Shown here piece by piece: positions 18,347 through 27,077 of a stretch of 64,000 nucleotides of DNA. A program made the position numbers and the translations under genes. Under the pieces are notes generated by a model that saw nothing but the letters and a program-made list of their open reading frames with translations, did no database searches and was not told where the DNA came from. This DNA is from JALNYB01 sp963676235 (GTDB lineage Archaea; Thermoplasmatota; Thermoplasmata; Methanomassiliicoccales; Methanomethylophilaceae), in NCBI GenBank assembly GCA_963676235.1, contig OY781044.1, forward strand, positions 496,001 through 560,000, in the 5' to 3' direction. Position 1 is the first letter of the stretch. Every line of letters begins with the position of its first letter.

Positions 18347-20014
18347 GTGAAAGGATCAAGAGCACTTCTAAAAATGTTAGAGGACAGAGATGTCGAGACC
18401 ATGTTCGGTTATCCCGGCGGGGTCGTCATCCCGATATATGATGAGATAATCGATTCATCTATCAGACATGTTCTCGTACGTCACGAACAGTGCGCCGCAC
18501 ACATGGCCGACGGTTATGCCAGAGCTAGCGGAAAGGTTGGTGTCTGTCTTGCAACAAGCGGACCCGGAGCCACAAATCTCGTAACGGGTATCGGAACGGC
18601 ATATGCTGATTCCACCCCGATGCTCGCTCTAACTGGGCAGGTCGGAACCGGAGTATTGGGAATGGGAGCATTCCAAGAAGTTGATGCATACAGCCTGATG
18701 ATGCCCATTACAAAGCACAACTTCCGTGTCCTTGATATCAACAGACTTCCACACGCAGTAGCAGAAGCCTGGGAGATCTGTCAAACGGGCAGGCCGGGAC
18801 CAGTTCATATCGATATACCTGTAGACCAAGTCAATGCAAATATCGACGAAACACTCCTTGATGAAATCTATCATATCAAACCCGTACCGACGGACACTAC
18901 CAAATTGAATCTAGCCGTTAAATGGATCAAAGAAGCCAACAAGCCTGTTCTTTTGATCGGCGGAGGAGTCATAGGTTCCAATGCATCGTCTGACGTTCAG
19001 AAACTCGCAGAAATGTGCAATATACCTGTTATCACACCTCTCATGGGCATCGGTGCAATACCTTCAGAACATCCATTGTGCATGGGGTCACTAGGGATGC
19101 ATGGAAGAATGTGCGCACTTAATATATTCAAAAATGCAGACCTAGTCATAGCCATCGGGACCAAATTCTCGGATAGAACATACAGTGCCCACACGGCGCC
19201 TTCTGACAGATGCAGAGTCATCCAAATCGATATCGATGCAACTGAATTCAACAAACACCACCGCGAATCGATCAACCTTCTTTGCGATGCAAAGAAAGGT
19301 ACCAAGATGCTCATTGACGCGCTCGGCGGATATAGAGACAATCACGTTGCGTGGGACAACACGGTCAAAGAAGCGAAAACAAGATGCAGCTGTGATTTCA
19401 ATTACGGTGTGACCCCCATCATTCCACAGAAGGTTATGCACGAACTGAACAAATTCCTCGACAAGGACATCATAGTCACCACCGATGTGGGACAGAATCA
19501 GATGTGGGCAATGCATTACCTAGATATACGCAGACCCAGACAATTCATTTCATCTGGAAGTTTCGGAACAATGGGATTCGGATTGCCATCTGCGATCGGT
19601 GCAAAAGCGGCAAAACCTGACTCCAAAGTTGTTACTATCACAGGAGATGGCGGACTTCTCATGGTCCTCCAGGAACTCGCAACATCTGTTGCAGAGGATC
19701 TGCCCGTCGTCATCTGTCTGCTTAATAACGGATGGCTCGGAATGGTCAAACAGTGGCAGAAATTGTTTTGGGACAAAAGATACAGCCAAACACACCTCAA
19801 TGCAGACCCCGATTTCGTCAAGGTCGCAGAAGCATTCGGTGCAAAGGGCATCCGTGTGGAAAAACCAGAAGAGATCCAAGATGCTTTCAAAGAAGCATTC
19901 GACTGCGGAAAGACCTGCCTCATAGACATTATGATCGACTGCGAAGAAGATATCACCCCGATGTTACCTCCGAATCCAACACTTCCCATCATCAAAGGGC
20001 ACTGCAAATACTAA
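18347..20014 (+). CDS. ilvB: Acetolactate synthase large subunit, copy 2
   Basis: A 555-residue paralogue of the gene just upstream, the same length and collinear throughout, with the catalytic Glu in VRHEQCAAHMADGY, ATSGPGATN and GDGGLLMVLQEL. It starts at GTG. Differences from copy 1 are spread along the protein and mostly conservative, which speaks for an old duplication rather than a recent or assembly-made one. By position it forms an operon with ilvC. The two copies may differ in substrate preference (pyruvate versus 2-oxobutyrate) or in regulation; the sequence alone does not say. Confidence 0.92.
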   Translation: MKGSRALLKMLEDRDVETMFGYPGGVVIPIYDEIIDSSIRHVLVRHEQCAAHMADGYARASGKVGVCLATSGPGATNLVTGIGTAYADSTPMLALTGQVGTGVLGMGAFQEVDAYSLMMPITKHNFRVLDINRLPHAVAEAWEICQTGRPGPVHIDIPVDQVNANIDETLLDEIYHIKPVPTDTTKLNLAVKWIKEANKPVLLIGGGVIGSNASSDVQKLAEMCNIPVITPLMGIGAIPSEHPLCMGSLGMHGRMCALNIFKNADLVIAIGTKFSDRTYSAHTAPSDRCRVIQIDIDATEFNKHHRESINLLCDAKKGTKMLIDALGGYRDNHVAWDNTVKEAKTRCSCDFNYGVTPIIPQKVMHELNKFLDKDIIVTTDVGQNQMWAMHYLDIRRPRQFISSGSFGTMGFGLPSAIGAKAAKPDSKVVTITGDGGLLMVLQELATSVAEDLPVVICLLNNGWLGMVKQWQKLFWDKRYSQTHLNADPDFVKVAEAFGAKGIRVEKPEEIQDAFKEAFDCGKTCLIDIMIDCEEDITPMLPPNPTLPIIKGHCKY

Positions 20015-20033
20015 TCGTTAGGTTGTTCTTGCG

Positions 20034-20081
20034 AACTCTTTAAGTGTATTAAAGAGTTGAACCTCCTTAACCAAGGTGGAA
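20034..20081 (+). promoter_or_regulatory. Leader hairpin and pairing element before ilvC
   Basis: Between ilvB copy 2 and ilvC, AACTCTTTAA and TTAAAGAGTT form a perfect 10-bp stem around GTGTA (20034-20058). It is followed at once by ACCTCCTTAACCAAGGTGG, in which CCTCCTT can pair with the ribosome-binding site AAGGTGG of ilvC with one mismatch. The arrangement could mask the ilvC ribosome-binding site. The dyad may instead be an operator over an internal promoter. Confidence 0.35.
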
Positions 20082-20084
20082 ACA

Positions 20085-21071
20085 ATGCAGATTTACCACG
20101 ATTCAGATGTTGACCTTAGTGTCATGAAAGGAAAAAAAGTCGCAGTTCTCGGCTACGGATCACAAGGAAGGGCTCAGGCCCTTTGTTTCCATGATTCCGG
20201 ATTCGACGTAGTTGTCGGAGCTAGGAAAACCGGAAAATCCTGGAACAAGATCAAAGAAGACGGACTCAAAGTCGCAGAGATCCCTGAGGCAGTGAAAGGC
20301 GCAGATGTAGTTATGATGCTCCTTCCAGATGAGGTCCAACCAGATATTTACAAGGACTTCGTTGAACCAAACCTCAAATCAGGAGCGGCATTAGAGTTCG
20401 CACACGGATATGCTATCACATACAAGCTCATCGTCCCACCAAAGGACGTAGATGTCATCATGATGGCACCCAAATCGCCTGGAGCAATGGAGAGGGTCCA
20501 GTTCGTTGAAGGATTCGGAGTTCCGGCACTCATCTGTGTCCACCAGGATCACAGCGGAAAAGCAAAACAGATCGCACTCGCATTGGCAAAAGGACTTGGA
20601 GCAACCCGCGCAGGAGTCTTCGAGACCGTATTCGACAATGAGACAAAAACCGACCTCTTCGGAGAACAGGCTGTTCTCTGCGGTGGTCAGACAGCACTCA
20701 TCGCAGCAGGCTTCCACACCCTTGTAGCAAGAGGATACCCCCCGCAGATGGCATATTTCGAGGTCCTTCATGAGACCAAACTGATCACCGACCTTATCAA
20801 CAGGGGAGGATTCGCAGGAATGTGGGATGGAGTTTCCAACACTGCAGAGTTCGGCGGAATGACCAGAAGAGACAGGGTCATCACGAAAGAATCCAAGAAA
20901 GGAATGGAAACAATTCTAGATGACATAGAGTCCGGTCAGTTCAACAAAGAATGGCGTGCCGAATGGAAAGCAGGCCTAGTAAACTTGAAAAAGATGGAAG
21001 CTGACGAGAACAATCTCGAACTTGAGATCACTGGAAAAGAGATCAGACAACTCTTTGAAAGGAAGAACTAA
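20085..21071 (+). CDS. ilvC: Ketol-acid reductoisomerase
   Basis: Class I KARI of 328 residues. It rearranges and reduces the acetolactate synthase products with NAD(P)H and magnesium. Motifs in order: VAVLGYGSQGRAQA, LPDEVQPDIY, FAHGYAITY, APKSPG, FGEQAVLCGG and a C-terminal half with the metal-binding acidic residues. The ATG at 20085 follows AAGGTGG by five bases; a GTG at 20076 lies inside that site. It forms an operon with ilvB copy 2. Confidence 0.96.
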   Translation: MQIYHDSDVDLSVMKGKKVAVLGYGSQGRAQALCFHDSGFDVVVGARKTGKSWNKIKEDGLKVAEIPEAVKGADVVMMLLPDEVQPDIYKDFVEPNLKSGAALEFAHGYAITYKLIVPPKDVDVIMMAPKSPGAMERVQFVEGFGVPALICVHQDHSGKAKQIALALAKGLGATRAGVFETVFDNETKTDLFGEQAVLCGGQTALIAAGFHTLVARGYPPQMAYFEVLHETKLITDLINRGGFAGMWDGVSNTAEFGGMTRRDRVITKESKKGMETILDDIESGQFNKEWRAEWKAGLVNLKKMEADENNLELEITGKEIRQLFERKN

Positions 21072-21092
21072 ACACTTATGCCAGGTGGTATC

Positions 21093-21470
21093 ATGAGCAA
21101 AATCAAGATCCGTACAAGGAACGACGAGTACATCGCTGAACTTGACGATTCTGATATCTCTAATACCATCTGGCTTTCATTACCCTTTACTGCTCAGATA
21201 AATATGCTGGGTAGCCAGATATATTTTGAAATGCCGATCGATGCCAAAATGGATGGCGAACAAATAACCAAATTGGAGGTCGGAGATATCGCCTATTGGC
21301 CCAAGGTCGAAGCGTTTTGTATCTTCTTCGGACCCACTCCGCTCAGCGATGACGACGATCTGCCTGTGTCCAAATTCCCCGTCATCAAAATAGGAAAACT
21401 TATTGATAACTGTACCAGCATGGAAGATGCGGGCGACAGGCAGAATATTGTTTTAGAAAAATTACTGTGA
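21093..21470 (+). CDS. Cyclophilin-like (TM1367/DUF369) protein
   Basis: A 125-residue protein with GDIAYWPKVEAFCIFFGPTP, typical of the small cyclophilin-like family represented by Thermotoga TM1367. The beta-barrel resembles cyclophilin, but prolyl isomerase activity is not established for this family, so no function is claimed. The ATG at 21093 follows GGTGG by four bases. It sits 21 bases after ilvC and is probably co-transcribed. Its TGA abuts the stop of the convergent peptidase gene, and a small inverted repeat (ACTGTG/CACAGT, 21464-21482) spans the junction. Confidence 0.75.
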   Translation: MSKIKIRTRNDEYIAELDDSDISNTIWLSLPFTAQINMLGSQIYFEMPIDAKMDGEQITKLEVGDIAYWPKVEAFCIFFGPTPLSDDDDLPVSKFPVIKIGKLIDNCTSMEDAGDRQNIVLEKLL

Positions 21471-22559
21471 TCAGACCACAGTGAATTTATGATCGTAGCT
21501 TGTCAGCCTCTTGTATCCGTTTTTTGTTATCAGAATAGTATCTTCTATCCTGACTCCGCCAATTCCAGGAATGTATACTCCTGGTTCTGCTGAAACTATA
21601 TTTCCTTCATGAAGGATCTGCGAAGATTTCGGTGAAATAGATATCACCTGATGGACATCCATTCCAATACCATGCCCATATGAGTGAATGAACTTTCCTT
21701 TGAACTCTGTGCTGTCGATGAGTTTTCTAGCAGCTAGATCTGCAGCACTAGCACTTGCCCCATCACGATATTCTTCTAATCCTATCGTCTGAGCTTCTAA
21801 AACTACCTCATATGCACGTTTCATTATATCCGGAGGTTCTCCGAAGAATACAGTACGAGTCATATCTGAGCAATATCTATCGTATTTCGTACCGAAATCA
21901 AACAATGCTGTATCGCCTTTTTTGATCTTATAATCACATGGCATGTGATGAGGCTGCGAAGAATTTGCTCCAAATGCCGCGATGGTATCGAATGCGTTAC
22001 CTGTTCCACCCAAGAGCCTCATCCTATTATCCATCTGAGCTGCCATCTCTTTTTCTGAGATCCCATCATGAAGCATCTCTGGTATCTCAGAAGCCACCTT
22101 AGATGAGATGTTGCATGCTTTCTCGGTAGCTTCTATCTCTTTTGCATCCTTTAGACACACCGTCTCACCGATAGCTTTTGTAGCATCTACGATCTCGATA
22201 TCCTCAACGACCTTCTTTATGTATGCCACTCCGGCGTATGTGGAGTTGTGAGTATTGAATCCTACCTTCTTTGTACCTTTCAACGCATTCTTAATGAATT
22301 CATCTCTTTCCTTACGATCGTGATAGACACAAACATTGCCTTTTCCATTATGAGCAGATTCTTCTTCGAGAACATTGACAATCACATCCATGGAACCGTC
22401 CTTTTTTACAATGGCGATGCAGTCCTCGAAACATCCTGAGTTCTGCTCTGTGATATACCAGAAGGTCGAATCGAGAAATGGTTCGCCGTCGTTCAATATG
22501 ACGACTGCATCCATATCATCCACATTGGACATCAGTCTCTCTGCTCTAGATTTTACCAT
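21471..22559 (-). CDS. M24-family (Xaa-Pro aminopeptidase-like) metallopeptidase
   Basis: A 362-residue protein with the N-terminal creatinase/prolidase domain and the C-terminal pita-bread metallopeptidase domain. The five metal ligands are in place: the two Asp residues of FDFGTKYDRYCSDMTRT, the His of SYGHGIGMDVHQ, and the Glu residues of SAEPGVY and GVRIEDT. Such enzymes remove the residue before a proline or split X-Pro dipeptides. The ATG at 22559 was chosen; the longer reading begins at TTG and covers promoter-like A/T-rich sequence. Confidence 0.88.
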   Translation of the reverse strand: MVKSRAERLMSNVDDMDAVVILNDGEPFLDSTFWYITEQNSGCFEDCIAIVKKDGSMDVIVNVLEEESAHNGKGNVCVYHDRKERDEFIKNALKGTKKVGFNTHNSTYAGVAYIKKVVEDIEIVDATKAIGETVCLKDAKEIEATEKACNISSKVASEIPEMLHDGISEKEMAAQMDNRMRLLGGTGNAFDTIAAFGANSSQPHHMPCDYKIKKGDTALFDFGTKYDRYCSDMTRTVFFGEPPDIMKRAYEVVLEAQTIGLEEYRDGASASAADLAARKLIDSTEFKGKFIHSYGHGIGMDVHQVISISPKSSQILHEGNIVSAEPGVYIPGIGGVRIEDTILITKNGYKRLTSYDHKFTVV

Positions 22560-22674
22560 ATCGCTAAATATAACTTGATTATGAAATATGTTTGTATTCA
22601 AAAATTGAAATTCGTTGTCGGAACAGGGGATGAATATTCTGTCCCGACTGTTGAATTAGATTTACTGGCACTTT

Positions 22675-23481
22675 TCAGATACCGAACCACTCGCCTCTTA
22701 CGATTCTCTTCAATGCCGAAATGGCAGAGAGTGATGCAAGATGTGACGTCTTGGGATTATCTGCTTCAGGAACGTTATATGTGTGACAGACCATCTCTCC
22801 GAATTTTCCCTTGACCCTTAATTCATGTGAATTGCTCTTGGTATCGGGATCTAGAACGACAGTTACCTTCGTCATATCGAATCCTATGCCCAACAAACTT
22901 ACGGTTGCCGCTACGTTAACATTCTTAGGGAATATCTTGACAGCTTCCCTTGCCGGCCCCGAATAAATGACCGTCTTCTCTTTGACGTCGTCAACTGTTA
23001 TTCCTTTCTCGAGAAGATATGGAATTCCCTCGAGACTCTTCGGCCCTTTGATCGTGGTGAGCTCAACTTCATCCAATTCATCATTGGACGCTGCTCTCAG
23101 TCCATCCGTTCCGCATAATGCGCCTGTTGGGATATAGACTCTGGACTCACTTATTTTAGCCTTCTCGAAGACCGCCTTTCTGAAATCATCATCAACAAGC
23201 GAACCTACAGACATTATCATGATATCTACGCCTCTCGCGACCACTTTCGGAAGGATCTCTTTGGCCGCTGCCTGAGATGCTGATTCAACCACAAGATCGC
23301 AGTGATACAGTTCCTCTTCAACAGAATCGATCACGATTGCTTTGTTCAACGTTGCTGCAACCTTTTCGGCGAGGCCTTTATCTACATCCATAAGATAGAT
23401 TCTTTTGACTTCGACCATTTCATCTGCGGCCTTGGCGAGCTTCGAACCAATTGAACCGCAACCAATGATGGTTATACGCAT
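22675..23481 (-). CDS. nadX: L-aspartate dehydrogenase
   Basis: NadX oxidises aspartate to iminoaspartate with NAD(P), the first step of de novo NAD synthesis in many archaea. The 268-residue protein has the N-terminal TIIGCGSIGSKLA dinucleotide fold, VESASQAA, MSVGSLVDD, PTGALCGTDG and NVNVAATVSLLG, blocks shared with the family. NadA and NadC are not in the window. A second in-frame ATG at 23505 would add eight residues (MVRLVQYN); 23481 is preferred because family members begin at the dinucleotide-binding strand, but the A/T-rich promoter at about 23535-23545 fits either. Confidence 0.87.
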   Translation of the reverse strand: MRITIIGCGSIGSKLAKAADEMVEVKRIYLMDVDKGLAEKVAATLNKAIVIDSVEEELYHCDLVVESASQAAAKEILPKVVARGVDIMIMSVGSLVDDDFRKAVFEKAKISESRVYIPTGALCGTDGLRAASNDELDEVELTTIKGPKSLEGIPYLLEKGITVDDVKEKTVIYSGPAREAVKIFPKNVNVAATVSLLGIGFDMTKVTVVLDPDTKSNSHELRVKGKFGEMVCHTYNVPEADNPKTSHLASLSAISALKRIVRGEWFGI

Positions 23482-23696
23482 ATTATACTGCACTAACCGC
23501 ACCATATTAAGAACTTACGGCATACCAGCTTTTGATGTATTATTAATTCGTAATATTAACTACGATTTTCGTAGTTTAATAAGACTTTAAATCTTGTCTG
23601 CGAAAAAATATCATCAATACCCGTGCTTTTTTACATACCTTACTTTTTTATTCCCCGACAGAACATTTCATCTAATGCGAGAACTATTCCCGCACC

Positions 23697-24104
23697 GTGG
23701 AAAGATATCAATTATTGGATCATACCGCGGACATGATGATCAAAGCCTTCGGCAATACGATAGAAGAATGCTTCGAAAACGCAGGTTTTGCATTATTCGA
23801 TCAGACCGTATCCCTCCATAACATAAGGCCTCTGGAATCAAAACACGTCGAAGTGACAGGAGATGATATGGAGGACATGCTGTATGCATATCTTTCCGAG
23901 CTTCTTTTCATCGAAGATTGCGACAACATCATTCTTTGCGAATTCCACGTGAAAATCGACGGCAACAAGGTCATCTGCGATGCAAAAGGAGAACTCCTGA
24001 ACAAACAGATACACCGTTGTAAATCGGAGATAAAAGCAGTAACATACCACATGATGGACATAAATATAGAAGAACCGTCAGTCACCGTTCTTTTTGACGT
24101 ATAA
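23697..24104 (+). CDS. Archease (RtcB ligase activator)
   Basis: A 135-residue protein beginning YQLLDHTADMMIKAFG, which matches the archease N-terminus, with the metal-binding Asp of DHTAD and the C-terminal acidic region. Archease helps the RtcB tRNA ligase turn over during tRNA splicing. RtcB is not in the window. The start is GTG at 23697. It is monocistronic or loosely linked to the formyltransferase 38 bases downstream. Confidence 0.85.
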   Translation: MERYQLLDHTADMMIKAFGNTIEECFENAGFALFDQTVSLHNIRPLESKHVEVTGDDMEDMLYAYLSELLFIEDCDNIILCEFHVKIDGNKVICDAKGELLNKQIHRCKSEIKAVTYHMMDINIEEPSVTVLFDV

Positions 24105-24142
24105 AGAAATATACTGTCACTTCTTTCTCGGATTGATATCCT

Positions 24143-24961
24143 ATGCTCAAATTAGGTTGGTTCTCAACAGGCCGCGGTCCAGGCTCCAGAAATCTTTTTC
24201 GTACGGTCATGGAAAAAAAGGAACAGGGGCTATTGGATGTGGATATATCATTCGTATTCTGTAATTGGGATAACGAAGAAGAACCTAACTCGAAAAAAGA
24301 ACAGAGACAGATGTTCTTCGACATGGTCAAAGCATATAACATACCGTTGATAACAGCATCCTGGAAGAAATTCAGACCTGACCTTTGGAACACCGATCAG
24401 ATAGCCTGGAGAAACGAATACGGAAAACTCCTCAGAGAAGAGATTAAGGATTATAAATTCGATCTCGGCATACTTGCCGGATACATGCTGTGGATGGATG
24501 ACGACACCTGTGATGCATATAACATGCTTAACCTCCACCCTGCACTTCCAGACGGCCCTAAAGGTACATGGGAAGAAGTCATTTGGACACTCATCAAAGA
24601 AAAGACCGACAAACAAGGCATCATGCTACACATATGCACCAAAGAATGGGACAGAGGAGATGCACTCACATACTGCGGATTCTCCATAATAGGAGGAGAA
24701 TATGATGAACTCTGGAAACAATTGGATGAAAAACTTAAAACATCCACACTCGAAGAGATAATTGCCAAAGAAGGAACCAATGAACCCTTGTTCAAAAAGA
24801 TCAGAGAGGATGGCGCCAAACGTGAACTTCCTCTTACTGTGTCGACAATAAAATTATTTGCCGACGGCAAGATCTGCATAAAAAATAAGAGACTTTATGA
24901 AAATGGAAAGAAATTGAACGATGCATACGATCTTTCCAAAGAAGTGGACGCATCGATATAA
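24143..24961 (+). CDS. Formyltransferase-family protein (PurN-like)
   Basis: A 272-residue protein with the formyl transferase fold: an N-terminal GWFSTGRGPGSRNL loop, LGILAGYMLW, the catalytic region NLHPALPDGPKGTW, and a following WDRGDAL whose Asp matches the third catalytic residue. These are the Asn, His and Asp positions of glycinamide ribonucleotide transformylase. The C-terminal 60 residues extend beyond a minimal PurN. Whether the substrate is GAR or another amine cannot be told, since methanogens often use formate-dependent PurT instead. Nine bases separate it from the next gene, which is probably in the same operon. Confidence 0.75.
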   Translation: MLKLGWFSTGRGPGSRNLFRTVMEKKEQGLLDVDISFVFCNWDNEEEPNSKKEQRQMFFDMVKAYNIPLITASWKKFRPDLWNTDQIAWRNEYGKLLREEIKDYKFDLGILAGYMLWMDDDTCDAYNMLNLHPALPDGPKGTWEEVIWTLIKEKTDKQGIMLHICTKEWDRGDALTYCGFSIIGGEYDELWKQLDEKLKTSTLEEIIAKEGTNEPLFKKIREDGAKRELPLTVSTIKLFADGKICIKNKRLYENGKKLNDAYDLSKEVDASI

Positions 24962-24970
24962 GGTGATATC

Positions 24971-26086
24971 GTGGACGAATTCAACGTTATGGAAGAATTG
25001 GGTTTAACCCATGATAAACAATTAATCTGCAGCTGCCAAGGATTCCTTCAGATGAACAACAGTTCCAAAGGACTCTGTGAAAGATTCATAAAGAATGGTG
25101 ATAAGTTCTACGACATTATATCGAGATACGATGATATCATAGCTTACGTGCTTAACAGAGACGAGGGCAGATCCGGTAACACGGCGAGATTCATCGCACC
25201 TTTCTTGAAGGCATTCGGTGCAACGGATTATGGCATGTACCAGTACTGTAAAGAATCGCTGAGGATCATGCCCGAAGCCAAGAGAGTCATGAAATATCTC
25301 ACTAACACACTCCCCACGTTCATTTCGACTTCCTCTTACGAACATAATGTGATGGCATTATGCGATACTTTGGATATCTCCATCAACATGGTAGATCGCG
25401 CAACAGTCAGCATGGATTCATATGACATCAGTCGTTCCGAAGGCCGTTTGATAAGAGAGATGGCTAATCAGGTCACAAACCTAAAACTTCCAAGACATGA
25501 GTATGAACTCAATGTTCCTATGACACTTGAGACCGATGAAATACATATGATCGAAGTATGCGATGAAATCTTCCACAACAAGATTAAGGATCTGGAAATT
25601 AACGAACTCATGCGCAACATGAAAGTCGTAGGCGCCAATGAGAAAGCGTACTCACTCCTTGACATCAGAAAAAGAACGATGATCGACCTAGATGGCACCG
25701 CATATATAGGCGGAGCCATGATGGATTACCAATCCATGGATCTCGTACGTGACGGCGGAGGACTGTCGATGGCATTCAACGGAAGTGAATTCGCTGTTCA
25801 CGGGTGTAACATCGCTGTCTTGTCGAGAGACTGCACAGTAGCCGCGGTGTTGGTCCAAGAATTCTACAACGAAGGTATCGAGGCCGTTTACGAATTAGTA
25901 AGGAATTGGGACCGTGAAAAGCTCAAGAACAGAGAATGTCCCGATCGTTATCTCATGGATGCAATGTTAGCGGCCAACCCACACAAACTTCCTGAGGTCT
26001 ACATCGTCGACAAGGATAACGCAAAAGAGATTGCGAAGAAAAGCAACGGATACAGAAAGAAGCTCTTCTCGCAGAAAAGCTACTAA
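24971..26086 (+). CDS. EhaR-like HAD-superfamily protein with altered active site
   Basis: A 371-residue archaeal protein whose N-terminal pattern (LCERFIKNGDKFYDIISRYD then IAPFLKAFGATD) resembles proteins annotated as energy-converting hydrogenase subunit R (EhaR), predicted HAD-type hydrolases. From memory, in that family the opening strand reads like SDCEGP and carries the nucleophilic Asp; here the equivalent reads CSCQGF, so the phosphatase nucleophile appears lost. The C-terminal third has DGGGLSMAFNGSEFAVHG. No Eha genes adjoin it. It may be a structural or regulatory paralogue. GTG at 24971 follows GGTGA by four bases. Confidence 0.55.
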   Translation: MDEFNVMEELGLTHDKQLICSCQGFLQMNNSSKGLCERFIKNGDKFYDIISRYDDIIAYVLNRDEGRSGNTARFIAPFLKAFGATDYGMYQYCKESLRIMPEAKRVMKYLTNTLPTFISTSSYEHNVMALCDTLDISINMVDRATVSMDSYDISRSEGRLIREMANQVTNLKLPRHEYELNVPMTLETDEIHMIEVCDEIFHNKIKDLEINELMRNMKVVGANEKAYSLLDIRKRTMIDLDGTAYIGGAMMDYQSMDLVRDGGGLSMAFNGSEFAVHGCNIAVLSRDCTVAAVLVQEFYNEGIEAVYELVRNWDREKLKNRECPDRYLMDAMLAANPHKLPEVYIVDKDNAKEIAKKSNGYRKKLFSQKSY

Positions 26087-26111
26087 GCACGGATCATGAA
26101 AAAATTAATAG

Positions 26112-26184
26112 TGCTCCGGACGGGATTCGAACCCGTGTGTCGGCCTCGAAAGGGCCGAATGATTGGCCGCTACACTACCGGAGC
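26112..26184 (-). tRNA. tRNA-Glu (anticodon TTC)
   Basis: On the minus strand the 5' GCTCCGG pairs with 3' CCGGAGC; the anticodon stem CGGCC/GGCCG closes the loop CTTTCGA, giving anticodon TTC; the T-arm has GGTTCGAATCC. The discriminator is A and CCA is not encoded. No intron. Confidence 0.93.
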
Positions 26185-26737
26185 TTAATCGGTTTGATAC
26201 TTGATAAGGTTAAAATAGTTTTTTATCAAATCGAAGAAAGCAGAGTAGCAAAATGCCATATTTTTAATCAATTCCTGTTATTTTTTACAAAAAACACTCT
26301 TGCATAGACCAAATCTCCGGCAACGAATATCTCAATATCATCGGCGTTGTTTGGCCATAAGATAATCTCTCTGCCAGACTTTTTCTCTACCGTGATTTAC
26401 CTCCCTAATGATTCAAAACAACATTCCGTTTATCGAATGACAGTCACAGCAGAATACACAATATCATCAACCGAATAACCACCTAGATAGAACTCAAAGA
26501 TTTTTTAAACTAAAGAATTTCGATCTACAAACAACTCAGAATGTCTTAATTGCAGATGCAAAGACTTCCTTACCACATAATGACTTTGCTAAAATACTGT
26601 TTATATTTTCACAATTGTAAAAAATACGTTCCAACTTTCTATTAGAGAATCTGTGTTATCTCCCTTACCAAAGATAAAAAAGGAAAACTATTATTATATA
26701 AGGAGACACATTGGCGACGGTATAGGAGATTGGTAAT
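26185..26737. other. Gene-poor A/T-rich spacer between tRNA-Glu and aIF1A
   Basis: About 550 bases with no convincing standard gene. It includes the promoter region of tRNA-Glu, a short minus-strand open frame described separately (26268-26393), and A/T-rich sequence. The aIF1A promoter presumably lies in the last 100 bases (TATTATATAAGG at 26691-26702). Confidence 0.5.
26268..26393 (-). CDS. Possible 41-residue protein with ACG start
   Basis: On the minus strand a strong ribosome-binding sequence GGAGGT is followed five bases later by ACG and a 41-codon frame ending in TGA. The peptide begins with an initiator followed by VEKKSGREIILWPNN and ends VYARVFFVKNNRN; its composition looks protein-like. 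No ATG, GTG or TTG start exists at the right place. The ACG context resembles the one proposed for pgk. It could also be the remains of a decayed gene. I do not recognise the sequence. Confidence 0.3.
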   Translation of the reverse strand, partial: TVEKKSGREIILWPNNADDIEIFVAGDLVYARVFFVKNNRN

Positions 26738-27064
26738 TTGGTAGATGGACAATTTGAGAGTGCAGATGAGGATGTATCCCGTGTACGTCTCCCCAACATA
26801 AAAGAAGGCGAGATGTTCGGAATCGCGGATCAACTTCTAGGTGCCTCCAAGATCAAGGTCATGTGTGAGGACGGTCAGTCCCGCGTAGGCCGTATTCCCG
26901 GCAAGATAAAGAAAAGAATGTGGATAAGAGAAGGAGACCTTCTCATAGTTTCACTTTGGGATTTCCAACCCGATAAATGCGACGTCAGATTCAGGTATAC
27001 CAGAACACAGGCTGTCAACCTCAGCAAGAGGAACAGGGTACCTAAGAATCTCGATATCTTCTGA
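26738..27064 (+). CDS. Translation initiation factor aIF1A
   Basis: The archaeal homologue of eIF1A and bacterial IF1, binding the A site of the small subunit during start-codon selection. The 108-residue OB-fold protein has FGIADQLLGASKIKV, RVGRIPGKIKKRMWIREGDL and WDFQPDKCDVRFRYT, all conserved. The start is TTG at 26738. It is the first gene of an eight-gene translation and RNA operon. Confidence 0.95.
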   Translation: MVDGQFESADEDVSRVRLPNIKEGEMFGIADQLLGASKIKVMCEDGQSRVGRIPGKIKKRMWIREGDLLIVSLWDFQPDKCDVRFRYTRTQAVNLSKRNRVPKNLDIF

Positions 27065-27077
27065 AAAGGTATGTTCG

